Shown here in pieces: positions 1 through 3,719 of a stretch of 9,236 bases of DNA. Both the position numbers and the translations under genes were made by a program. How positions within the stretch are numbered: the first letter of the stretch is position 1; every line of letters starts with the position of its first letter. The DNA is from Oscillospiraceae bacterium. Its GTDB lineage: Bacteria > Bacillota_A > Clostridia > Oscillospirales > Oscillospiraceae. A model generated the notes under the pieces. It was given only the letters and a program-made list of their open reading frames with translations. It searched no databases and was not told the DNA's origin. Location: positions 1 to 9,236 of the forward strand of contig JAFOBK010000293.1 in the NCBI GenBank assembly GCA_017381835.1, in the 5' to 3' direction.

Positions 1-85
1 GAAACCGCCGGGGAATCTCCAATATCATTATAAGATATGGAGCAGTAAATTTCAATATGAGAAATCAAAAGAAAGGATGTTCCTT

Positions 86-208
86 ATGCCAAGCAGAGAA
101 GAAATGATCGAGTACATCACCGAGACCATCCAGGAGGCCAGCGATCTGGATCTGGAACAATATTTCTGGCTGATGATGGAGTCGGATACAAATTTCGACA
201 GCGACTAA
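86..208 (+). CDS. Small acidic hypothetical protein (40 aa)
   Basis: ATG at 86 follows an AAAGGATG ribosome-binding site (about 72-79) at good spacing, and the frame runs 40 codons to TAA at 206-208. The product is acidic and predicted mostly helical, with a Leu-Glu-Gln-Tyr-Phe-Trp-Leu-Met-Met core near residues 23-31 and an Asp-rich tail. It has no signal peptide, membrane segment or cysteine. It lies 51 nt ahead of a second tiny gene of similar size and layout (an Ile/Met-rich first helix, then an Asp/Glu turn, then an aromatic second helix), so the two may be distant paralogues. Both face the repressor gene, so they are transcribed separately from it. I do not recognise a function. The good ribosome-binding site and neighbour support a real gene; the short length keeps confidence moderate. 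Confidence 0.55.
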   Translation: MPSREEMIEYITETIQEASDLDLEQYFWLMMESDTNFDSD

Positions 209-259
209 CGAACGGATATTCTATAATCCGATTATACATAGAACATGAGGAGGGGTACC

Positions 260-379
260 ATGAATACCGAAATCTACAAGAAACTGATCTGCGACATGAT
301 CGCTGAGATGACAGACGAACGGTTCCTCCGGCAAATATATTCCATAATCTACAGACAGAAAAAGAGAGTCGGGATTTAG
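260..379 (+). CDS. Small basic-tailed hypothetical protein (39 aa)
   Basis: ATG at 260 is preceded by GAGGAGGGG (about 247-255). The 39-aa frame ends with TAG at 377-379. The product looks like a two-helix peptide: Ile/Leu/Met-rich residues 5-16, an acidic Met-Thr-Asp-Glu-Arg turn, an aromatic Ile-Tyr-Ser-Ile-Ile-Tyr helix and a Lys/Arg tail. From memory, small proteins of this kind occur near repressors in Clostridia prophages, but I know of no function. Its last codons form the 5' arm of the bidirectional terminator, and its stop overlaps the repressor stop on the opposite strand by 4 nt. It follows the 40-aa gene by 51 nt and is probably co-transcribed with it. Confidence 0.6.
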   Translation: MNTEIYKKLICDMIAEMTDERFLRQIYSIIYRQKKRVGI

Positions 380-395
380 TCCCGGCTCTCTTTTA
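359..395. terminator. Bidirectional intrinsic terminator
   Basis: The 5' arm AAAAGAGAG (360-368), T369, CGGGA (370-374) pairs with TCCCG (380-384), G385, CTCTCTTTT (386-394). This gives 15 bp including one T-G wobble around the 5-nt loop TTTAG (375-379). A-rich and T-rich flanks give a U-tract on either strand. It would end the rightward small-gene transcript and the leftward repressor transcript. Both stop codons lie in the loop. Confidence 0.85.
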
Positions 396-762
396 CTTTG
401 TTCTTAAGGCTCGCTGCAAAAGCACGGGCCTTCTTTTTATCCTCTTCGTTGAGGGTTACATAGACACTCATGAATGCCTTGATGATATCCACCACAGGAT
501 CGTCCACTGCGGTCAGCAGTTCGTTGATGTATGCGGTGTCATCGTCCGGTTCCGGCATGAGCATAGGCTCTGCGCCATTTCGCAGCCATGCGGGGTTTAC
601 ATTAAAGATCCGGCAGATGTCAGAGATGGTGCGGTCGCTGGGTACTCGTTCGCCCTTTTCAATCTGCCATACATAGTTCTGGGATAATCCCAGCTGATCA
701 GCAAATGCCTGCTGGGTGAGTTTTAGATGGGTTTTACGAAGATCACGAATACGTTCTTTCAT
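376..762 (-). CDS. XRE/Cro-CI family phage repressor
   Basis: This is probably the lysogeny repressor that controls the divergent early promoter. With the start used here (ATG at 762-760) it has 128 residues. An HTH_3 (Cro/C1) domain spans about residues 4-60: helix 2 near Leu-Thr-Gln-Gln-Ala-Phe-Ala-Asp-Gln-Leu (15-24) and recognition helix near Leu-Ser-Gln-Asn-Tyr-Val-Trp (26-32), followed by Asn-Pro-Ala-Trp-Leu-Arg-Asn-Gly (56-63), typical of phage repressors. The C-terminal 65 residues are helical and charged. There is no S24/LexA-type protease domain, so induction by RecA-driven self-cleavage is unlikely. An ATG 15 nt further upstream (777) is in frame, but it contains the GGAGGTGA ribosome-binding site for the 762 start and lies at the predicted transcription start, so 762 is preferred. 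It ends in the shared terminator. Confidence 0.88.
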   Translation of the reverse strand: MKERIRDLRKTHLKLTQQAFADQLGLSQNYVWQIEKGERVPSDRTISDICRIFNVNPAWLRNGAEPMLMPEPDDDTAYINELLTAVDDPVVDIIKAFMSVYVTLNEEDKKKARAFAASLKNKVKESRD

Positions 763-783
763 TTGTTTCACCTCCATGGCTTT

Positions 784-812
784 AATCTAACATAAAAATC
801 TAGCTGTGTCAA
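784..812 (-). promoter_or_regulatory. Leftward (repressor) promoter
   Basis: Read on the minus strand: TTGACA (812-807), a 17-nt spacer, then TAGATT (789-784) preceded by TG one base upstream, an extended -10. Initiation would fall near 777, giving a leader of only about 15 nt before the repressor start at 762. An operator-like CTAGCTGTG sits in the spacer against the -35 box, so the repressor may control its own gene. Confidence 0.8.
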
Positions 813-891
813 TAAAAAAGTGAAAAAAGATATTGACAAACCTAGCTGTGCGTGATATAGTTTACTCACAAGCTAGTAAACCAAACCTAGC
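798..891. promoter_or_regulatory. Operator cluster with four CTAG-centred sites
   Basis: CTAGCTGTG occurs at 800-808 and 842-850, one in each promoter spacer. A related inverted site (CTAGCTTGTG on the minus strand) lies at 867-876, and ACCTAGC at 885-891. The CTAG cores start at 800, 842, 873 and 887, so the first three are 42 and 31 bp apart, close to 4 and 3 helical turns and thus on one DNA face. The neighbouring XRE repressor is the obvious ligand. The perfect inverted repeat GTTTACT/AGTAAAC (860-866 and 875-881) overlaps the start of rightward transcription. Confidence 0.7.
833..861 (+). promoter_or_regulatory. Rightward early promoter (PR-like)
   Basis: TTGACA (833-838), a 17-nt spacer, then TATAGT (856-861) with an upstream TG (853-854), an extended -10. 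This is close to a consensus sigma-A promoter. Initiation is expected near 868, about 424 nt before the first well-supported start codon at 1292. The spacer contains a second copy of CTAGCTGTG, so repressor binding would block this promoter. It probably drives the whole rightward operon. Confidence 0.85.
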
Positions 892-913
892 AAAACAAAA
901 TTGTCTGTAGAAC

Positions 914-1230
914 TGAGTTACCCGGGAATAGCGAGATGGCTGCCCAGATCGCCTTCCGGACAACCACCTCTGCTTTCGTTCCCAACGCAAAATAGAATCA
1001 GATTTTTACAGCAGTTATGGATGCGAGCCAGATCTGATTCGCCAAGGCGATGGCACTTCATTGCGATTCCTCACTTACGGAGCGACCCGTCTTCCCTTAC
1101 CAACCGGCTGGGAAGAGACTGAGAGGAAGATTACCGGGAACCCAGATTAAGGATAGCATCATAGAACTGATGAGAGTTTCTATGGTGACCACCCCCTTTC
1201 AAGGTTATCAACCCTGCGCCGGGTAATTCA
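914..1230 (+). ncRNA. Proposed structured RNA in the early-operon leader
   Basis: No convincing gene lies between the rightward promoter and 1292, but complementary segments nest without conflict. P1 is a 12-bp long-range helix (914-925 with 1219-1230, one G-T pair). P2 is 8 bp (948-955 with 1044-1051). Inside it P3 is 9 bp (995-1003 with 1032-1040). A second arm has 6 bp (1067-1072 with 1123-1128) enclosing ACGG/CCGT (1077-1080 with 1087-1090) and CTTCCC/GGGAAG (1091-1096 with 1110-1115). A third arm is a 12-bp hairpin with one bulged T (1157-1168 with 1175-1187, loop GATGAG). The plan is a closing stem with three arms. It could be a cis-acting leader or a processed RNA. I do not recognise the class, and the pairing was found by eye without energy or covariation tests. 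Confidence 0.5.
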
Positions 1231-1259
1231 ATTCTACAGACAATAATGATCATCATCAA

Positions 1260-1275
1260 GTCCGGAATAACGGAC
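1260..1275 (+). promoter_or_regulatory. Small hairpin before the 1292 ribosome-binding site
   Basis: GTCCG (1260-1264) pairs with CGGAC (1271-1275) around GAATAA, ending 5 nt before GAGGTG. There is no T-run, so it is not a terminator. It may help present the ribosome-binding site. The rest of 1231-1291 shows no other feature. Confidence 0.3.
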
Positions 1276-1291
1276 AGAAAGAGGTGAAACA

Positions 1292-1426
1292 GTGAGCGCA
1301 GAAGAGAAGAAGCAGGAAATGCAGGAGGTTGTAACTGAACTGCAGGGCCTGTCCCGTGACGATCTGATGAAGACCTGGGGTTTCGCACTGGGTCTGAAGG
1401 CACAGGAAGAGCATCACCCTGGCTGA
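1292..1426 (+). CDS. Small helical hypothetical protein (44 aa, GTG start)
   Basis: GTG at 1292 sits 5 nt after GAGGTG (1281-1286), and the frame runs 44 codons to TGA at 1424-1426. The peptide is charged and predicted helical: a Glu/Lys/Gln-rich first half, then Leu-Ser-Arg-Asp-Asp-Leu-Met-Lys-Thr-Trp-Gly-Phe and Leu-Gly-Leu-Lys-Ala-Gln, with a His-His-Pro-Gly end. The Leu-x-x-Asp-Asp plus Gly-Phe-x-x-Gly-Leu pattern recalls small early proteins of Clostridia phages, but I cannot name a family. It is the first well-supported gene after the rightward promoter and lies 38 nt ahead of the RAMP-like gene, probably in one transcript. Confidence 0.6.
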   Translation: MSAEEKKQEMQEVVTELQGLSRDDLMKTWGFALGLKAQEEHHPG

Positions 1427-1464
1427 TGCCGGGGGATGCACAAAAAACTGAAGGAGAAATCTGC

Positions 1465-2064
1465 ATGGAAATTTTGAGCATGAAAGTCCGCATCCACTTC
1501 TTTGAGGAGATCCTGGGTACGGCATCCAACAACCCCGATATCCACAGCGAGTTCATCGCATCCAAGGCTCCGGATGCCAAGAGTATGGCGGAAGAGATCT
1601 CCTCTGTCGGCACCGAAGAGGTCATCGAAAAGAGCATGACCGTGTTCCCCAGAAACAGCGAGGGTCAGCCCTTCCTGTATGACTATCAGATCAAGGGATT
1701 CTTCAAGGACTCCACCGGTGTCCTGCGGAAGGTCACCGGAAGCAAGGCCAGCAAGGTCAAGGCTTACAAGAAGGAGATCGATGGTCTGCTGTTCGTATTC
1801 CCCCGTCAGATCCCGCTGAATCTGAGCGCACCCATTGGAACCTGCGAGCGTCCTCTGAGAGCGCAGACGGCTATGGGCGAACGGATCGCACTGAGCAACA
1901 GCGAGACTGCTCCTGCCGGCACCTACATCGACATCGAGATCGGCTGTCTGACCAAGGACATGATGGAACTGGCAAAGGAGTGCCTGGACTACGGCAAGTA
2001 CCGCGGCATCGGCCAGTGGAGAAATTCCGGCAAGGGCCGGTTCACCTATGAGGTTCTGGAATAA
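1465..2064 (+). CDS. Conserved phage protein resembling the Cas7/RAMP fold
   Basis: The protein has 199 aa from ATG 1465, which has AAGGAG (1451-1456) 8 nt upstream; an in-frame ATG at 1426 would add 13 residues but has no close ribosome-binding site. Three blocks fall in the order seen in Csm3/Cas7 proteins. A first beta strand MKVRI runs into Leu-Gly-Thr (6-19). Tyr-Gln-Ile-Lys-Gly-Phe-Phe-Lys-Asp (74-82) resembles the RAMP 'SxLKGxxR' block. Glu-Thr-Ala-Pro-Ala-Gly-Thr-x-Ile-Asp-Ile-Glu-Ile (147-159) is followed by a helix and the glycine-rich Gly-Ile-Gly-Gln-Trp-Arg-Asn-Ser-Gly-Lys-Gly-Arg-Phe (181-193), like the Gly-rich loop that ends RAMP domains. Similar proteins are, from memory, widespread but unnamed in Bacillota phages. 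No Cas genes are nearby. The RAMP relationship is my inference; RNA binding would follow if it holds. Confidence 0.75.
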   Translation: MEILSMKVRIHFFEEILGTASNNPDIHSEFIASKAPDAKSMAEEISSVGTEEVIEKSMTVFPRNSEGQPFLYDYQIKGFFKDSTGVLRKVTGSKASKVKAYKKEIDGLLFVFPRQIPLNLSAPIGTCERPLRAQTAMGERIALSNSETAPAGTYIDIEIGCLTKDMMELAKECLDYGKYRGIGQWRNSGKGRFTYEVLE

Positions 2065-2240
2065 CTGCGAGGGCGAGGCGAGCCGTGGAAATGCCATGCA
2101 TGGATTTGCGAGGGAATAGCACAGCTGAGAAACACATAGCGACGGAATAGCACTGTATAGATTGGCAATGGCTGAGCAAGGATGGCGTGGTACTGCAAAG
2201 GAAAAGCAAAGCTACGCATGGATGCGCAGGGCAAAGGAGG
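2065..2240 (+). repeat. Purine-rich tract with GC about every 10-11 nt
   Basis: Between the RAMP-like gene and the HTH gene the + strand is purine-rich and punctuated by GCA/GCG. From 2165 the GC dinucleotides fall at 2165, 2176, 2185, 2195, 2206, 2216 and 2226 (steps of 11, 9, 10, 11, 10 and 10). Earlier there are pairs at 2108/2119 and 2139/2150. Two 17-nt segments, 2108-2124 and 2139-2155, match at 15 of 17 positions and are 31 nt apart. The tract has little self-complementarity. An in-frame ATG at 2162 lets part of it read as a 28-residue extension of the next gene, but the ribosome-binding site favours 2246. No function is known to me. Confidence 0.55.
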
Positions 2241-2245
2241 CGAAT

Positions 2246-2533
2246 ATGCCAAGAATCCGGCAAAAGGCAGATGAATATCTGCGGGCGGATCTGATCCGGG
2301 AAATCGATGTCCGGTGCGCATGGCACGGGATCAGATCCAATAAGGCCCTGGGGGATGCCCTTGGGGTTACGGACATGACCATCGGCAATTTCCGGAAGGA
2401 ACCTGGGCTGCGGCAGATCAATCTGCTGCAGAACATGGTGAAGGTTTTGAAACCAGATCCCGGCCCGGTACTGAAGTACCTGGGATACTCCGAGAAAGAG
2501 ATCCGGAAATTCGCCAAAGATTACATCGGTTGA
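2246..2533 (+). CDS. Small helix-turn-helix phage protein (95 aa)
   Basis: ATG 2246 is preceded by AAAGGAGG (2232-2239), which decides the start against the in-frame ATG at 2162. A helix-turn-helix lies at about residues 33-52 (Lys-Ala-Leu-Gly-Asp-Ala-Leu-Gly-Val-Thr-Asp-Met-Thr-Ile-Gly-Asn-Phe). Around it are a basic N-terminus (Pro-Arg-Ile-Arg-Gln-Lys) and a C-terminal helical part with Lys-Pro-Asp-Pro-x-Pro-Val-Leu-Lys-Tyr-Leu-Gly-Tyr (69-81). The arrangement matches small XRE-like proteins common in Clostridia prophages. It is probably a DNA-binding early regulator, but whether it is Cro-, CII- or otherwise-like cannot be told from sequence. It follows the purine tract directly and is followed by a hairpin just after its stop. 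Confidence 0.75.
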   Translation: MPRIRQKADEYLRADLIREIDVRCAWHGIRSNKALGDALGVTDMTIGNFRKEPGLRQINLLQNMVKVLKPDPGPVLKYLGYSEKEIRKFAKDYIG

Positions 2534-2553
2534 CTGCCGGGAAAGTCCGGCAG
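2534..2553 (+). promoter_or_regulatory. GC-rich hairpin after the HTH gene
   Basis: CTGCCGG (2534-2540) pairs perfectly with CCGGCAG (2547-2553) around GAAAGT, starting at the base after the stop codon. No T-run follows, so intrinsic termination is unlikely. It may protect the 3' end of the upstream message or belong to the structured segment that follows. Confidence 0.45.
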
Positions 2554-2556
2554 CAT

Positions 2557-2617
2557 GTCCCATGCAGATGTACTGGAAAGGTATTGGCTGCTGAGTGGTT
2601 CAAGCCCACAGTGGGAC
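2557..2617 (+). ncRNA. Possible tRNA-like element A
   Basis: A T-arm-like hairpin, GTGG (2595-2598), 7-nt loop TTCAAGC, CCAC (2606-2609), fits the tRNA T-loop pattern. One base later GTGGGAC (2611-2617) pairs with GTCCCAT (2557-2563), giving a 7-bp acceptor-like stem with one G-T pair, followed by CCA in the sequence. Only 31 nt lie between acceptor and T-arm, too few for both D and anticodon arms; a weak GTAC/GTAT hairpin with a 7-nt loop is possible there. It is not a standard tRNA. The acceptor match alone could be chance, but element B shares the same arm. Confidence 0.28.
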
Positions 2618-2618
2618 C

Positions 2619-2675
2619 CAGGGTTGTTGGTGTACAAATCCCTGAAAACCATCAGACAGATCGTCCATCATGTCT
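2619..2675 (+). ncRNA. Two further hairpins in the structured segment
   Basis: CAGGG (2619-2623) and TTGT (2624-2627) pair with ACAA (2634-2637) and CCCTG (2640-2644), giving 9 bp with a 2-nt bulge. AGACA and GAT (2654-2661) pair with ATC (2667-2669) and TGTCT (2671-2675), giving 8 bp with one bulged A. With the hairpin at 2534 and element A they fill nearly all of 2534-2675, suggesting a structured RNA rather than an ORF. Confidence 0.35.
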
Positions 2676-2729
2676 ATAACAAGGTGGAGAATCCATACTA
2701 TGAAATCTTTGACAGAAAGGAGACGAACC

Positions 2730-2864
2730 ATGTTCGGTTATCTGATCATCAGAGAATCAGCACCCAAGCCGCCAATCAAATATTATCCATGGAACGGACA
2801 AATTATCAACCTCGCCTCACGGCGGCTGGGTCTGGTTCTCTGGTACACCAGTGGATTTCAGTAG
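2730..2864 (+). CDS. Small hypothetical protein (44 aa)
   Basis: ATG 2730 has AAAGGAG (2716-2722) at 7-nt spacing, and the frame ends with TAG at 2862-2864. The peptide starts Met-Phe-Gly-Tyr-Leu-Ile-Ile-Arg, has a Pro-Lys-Pro-Pro linker and a hydrophobic, aromatic second half (Leu-Gly-Leu-Val-Leu-Trp-Tyr-Thr-Ser-Gly-Phe). It is basic and too short for a confident membrane call. I do not recognise it. It sits alone between two structured non-coding stretches. The good ribosome-binding site is the main support; overlapping open frames at 2555-2872 and from 2670 lack one. Confidence 0.5.
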   Translation: MFGYLIIRESAPKPPIKYYPWNGQIINLASRRLGLVLWYTSGFQ

Positions 2865-2902
2865 TGCGGTGATGCTCATGCCAAGAAGAACTGCCCATCA
2901 AT

Positions 2903-2937
2903 GATTTTACCTCAAATTTTTAAGAAAGGATAAAATC
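2903..2937 (+). repeat. AT-rich inverted repeat
   Basis: GATTTTA plus CCT (2903-2912) pairs with AGG, a bulged A, and TAAAATC (2927-2937), giving 10 bp around a 14-nt A/T-rich loop. It lies in the 303-nt gap between 2864 and 3168 with no gene attached. It could be an operator or an RNA hairpin. Confidence 0.35.
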
Positions 2938-2956
2938 ACTTCTGTAAAAATGCAAA

Positions 2957-2976
2957 ACAGGCCCTTCGGGGCCTGT
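2957..2976. terminator. UUCG hairpin, possible leftward terminator
   Basis: ACAGGCCC (2957-2964) pairs perfectly with GGGCCTGT (2969-2976) around a TTCG tetraloop. On the + strand no T-run follows, but on the minus strand the hairpin is followed by TTTTGCATTTTTAC, so it could end leftward (antisense) transcription. It ends 5 nt before tRNA-like element B and could also be a stabilising or processing hairpin for that RNA. Confidence 0.45.
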
Positions 2977-2981
2977 GATAC

Positions 2982-3047
2982 GGAACGGTAAGGGTTTGGC
3001 GGTTAGGGCCGGTCAGCTGCCAGGTGGTTCAAGTCCACTCCGTTCCA
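2982..3047 (+). ncRNA. tRNA-like element B
   Basis: GGAACGG (2982-2988) pairs perfectly with CCGTTCC (3040-3046), followed by A3047 as a discriminator base. Adjacent is a 5-bp T-stem, GGTGG (3023-3027) with CCACT (3035-3039), and the loop TTCAAGT, an exact T-loop pattern. Position 8-9 bases are TA, as in tRNAs. The middle is only 34 nt instead of about 41. It can form one long arm (GGCGGTT 2998-3004 with AGCTGCC 3015-3021), or a D-arm-less anticodon arm with loop TTAGGGC (one mismatch). CCA is not encoded (CAA follows). It is therefore a truncated tRNA, a tRNA mimic or a tRNA remnant rather than a normal tRNA gene. Confidence 0.45.
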
Positions 3048-3122
3048 CAACAAACCCACCGGCGGTGCCATCCCATCACCGGCGCGGCGATTCTCCTCTC
3101 CTATTACAATTTTTGTCAGACA

Positions 3123-3150
3123 TTCCGGGTACCGGATGGGGTACCCGGAA
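3123..3150 (+). promoter_or_regulatory. 11-bp perfect inverted repeat before the membrane-protein gene
   Basis: TTCCGGGTACC (3123-3133) and GGTACCCGGAA (3140-3150) pair perfectly around GGATGG. The repeat ends 7 nt before the GGAGG of the next gene. As RNA it would be a very stable hairpin beside the ribosome-binding site; as DNA it could be an operator. No T-run follows, so it is not a rightward intrinsic terminator. The stretch 3048-3122 shows no other feature I can support. Confidence 0.55.
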
Positions 3151-3167
3151 ATTAAACGGAGGTTTCT

Positions 3168-3578
3168 ATGAGTTGCGATGAAGCAAGATGTGTCGTGACA
3201 GAAGGTTTGGAACGGCGCAAGGAAGCACGCATCCGGCGGGATGCAGAACTGGAGACCCAGGCACGGCAGCTGCGGCAGACCATCAGCGGCAATCACGCCA
3301 TGAAGACCATGACCGAGATTCAGCGCAAGGCTATGGAAGAGGAAGAGGCCCGGAAGCGCAAGGCCGAAAGAGCCAAGGCCAAGGCGGATCTGGTGATCAA
3401 GGACATGAAGGCAGAGGATGCCTGCCGGAAGTACGGTTTTGCTGTTCTGCTGGTCATCATTCTGACGGCTGTCTCCCGGATGAACGTGTTCTTCTCCCTC
3501 GCTCTGGTTTTGGGTCTGGCAGTATTCCCTGCAGTATATATCTATCGCCTGTATAACCCCCTGGAGGAGGTGAGATGA
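3168..3578 (+). CDS. Coiled-coil protein with two C-terminal membrane segments
   Basis: The product has 136 aa; ATG 3168 follows GGAGG (3158-3162). Residues 10-85 are highly charged (Arg/Lys/Glu/Gln/Ala) and predicted as one long helix or coiled coil. Residues 89-103 (Tyr-Gly-Phe-Ala-Val-Leu-Leu-Val-Ile-Ile-Leu) and 107-126 are hydrophobic, separated by a short Ser-Arg-Met-Asn turn, fitting a membrane hairpin with both ends cytoplasmic. There is no signal peptide. A Cys at residues 3, 8 and 86 forms no obvious motif. I do not recognise the family. A membrane-anchored coiled coil in an early phage operon could act in superinfection exclusion or tether replication to the membrane, but nothing in the sequence decides. 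The next gene begins right after its stop. Confidence 0.7.
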   Translation: MSCDEARCVVTEGLERRKEARIRRDAELETQARQLRQTISGNHAMKTMTEIQRKAMEEEEARKRKAERAKAKADLVIKDMKAEDACRKYGFAVLLVIILTAVSRMNVFFSLALVLGLAVFPAVYIYRLYNPLEEVR

Positions 3579-3719
3579 ATGAAGAAGACCGATGAGCAGA
3601 AGCAGCTGATCCGGGACAACAAGATGATCCCGCTGTTCTGGAAGGTGGTCACCGATAAGGAGAAGCACATGCTGATCGTCAATACCTTCACCGGTGAGTA
3701 CCGCGTAATCGAAAAGTAA
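3579..3719 (+). CDS. Small basic hypothetical protein (46 aa)
   Basis: ATG 3579 comes 5 nt after GGAGGTGA (3566-3573), itself inside the 3' end of the membrane-protein gene, so the two are translationally linked. An earlier ATG at 3575 gives only six codons. The product is Lys-rich at the N-terminus (Lys-Lys-Thr-Asp-Glu-Gln-Lys-Gln) and then looks like a small beta fold: Leu-Phe-Trp-Lys-Val-Val, then Met-Leu-Ile-Val-Asn, then Tyr-Arg-Val-Ile-Glu. I do not recognise it. It is followed at once by an A-run and a strong hairpin. Confidence 0.6.
   Translation: MKKTDEQKQLIRDNKMIPLFWKVVTDKEKHMLIVNTFTGEYRVIEK

Noticed and set aside
936..995. 19-codon frame that could be a leader peptide
   Set aside because: Weak ribosome-binding site and no run of regulatory codons or adjoining terminator to suggest attenuation.
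901..1122. Open frame of 73 codons from TTG
   Set aside because: No ribosome-binding site, a composition rich in Arg, Ser and Pro unlike its neighbours, and it runs through the paired segments of the proposed leader RNA.
932..1150. Stop-to-stop frame with protein-like composition (ends Thr-Gly-Trp-Glu-Glu-Thr-Glu-Arg)
   Set aside because: It has no ATG, GTG or TTG start with a ribosome-binding site. It might be a remnant of a gene, but I recognise no family.
1426..1464. Upstream ATG of the RAMP-like gene, overlapping the previous stop (TGATG)
   Set aside because: AAGGAG at 1451 fits the 1465 start much better, although coupled starts at 1426 cannot be fully excluded.
1131..2097. Long minus-strand open frames opposite the RAMP-like gene
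   Set aside because: They mirror the codon pattern of the plus-strand gene and have no ribosome-binding sites.
2162..2245. 28-residue N-terminal extension of the HTH protein
   Set aside because: It is a reading of the periodic purine tract; AAAGGAGG directly before 2246 marks the real start.
2555..2872. 105-codon open frame over the structured intergenic region
   Set aside because: No ribosome-binding site at its ATG. It overlaps hairpins and the better-supported 44-aa gene in another frame.
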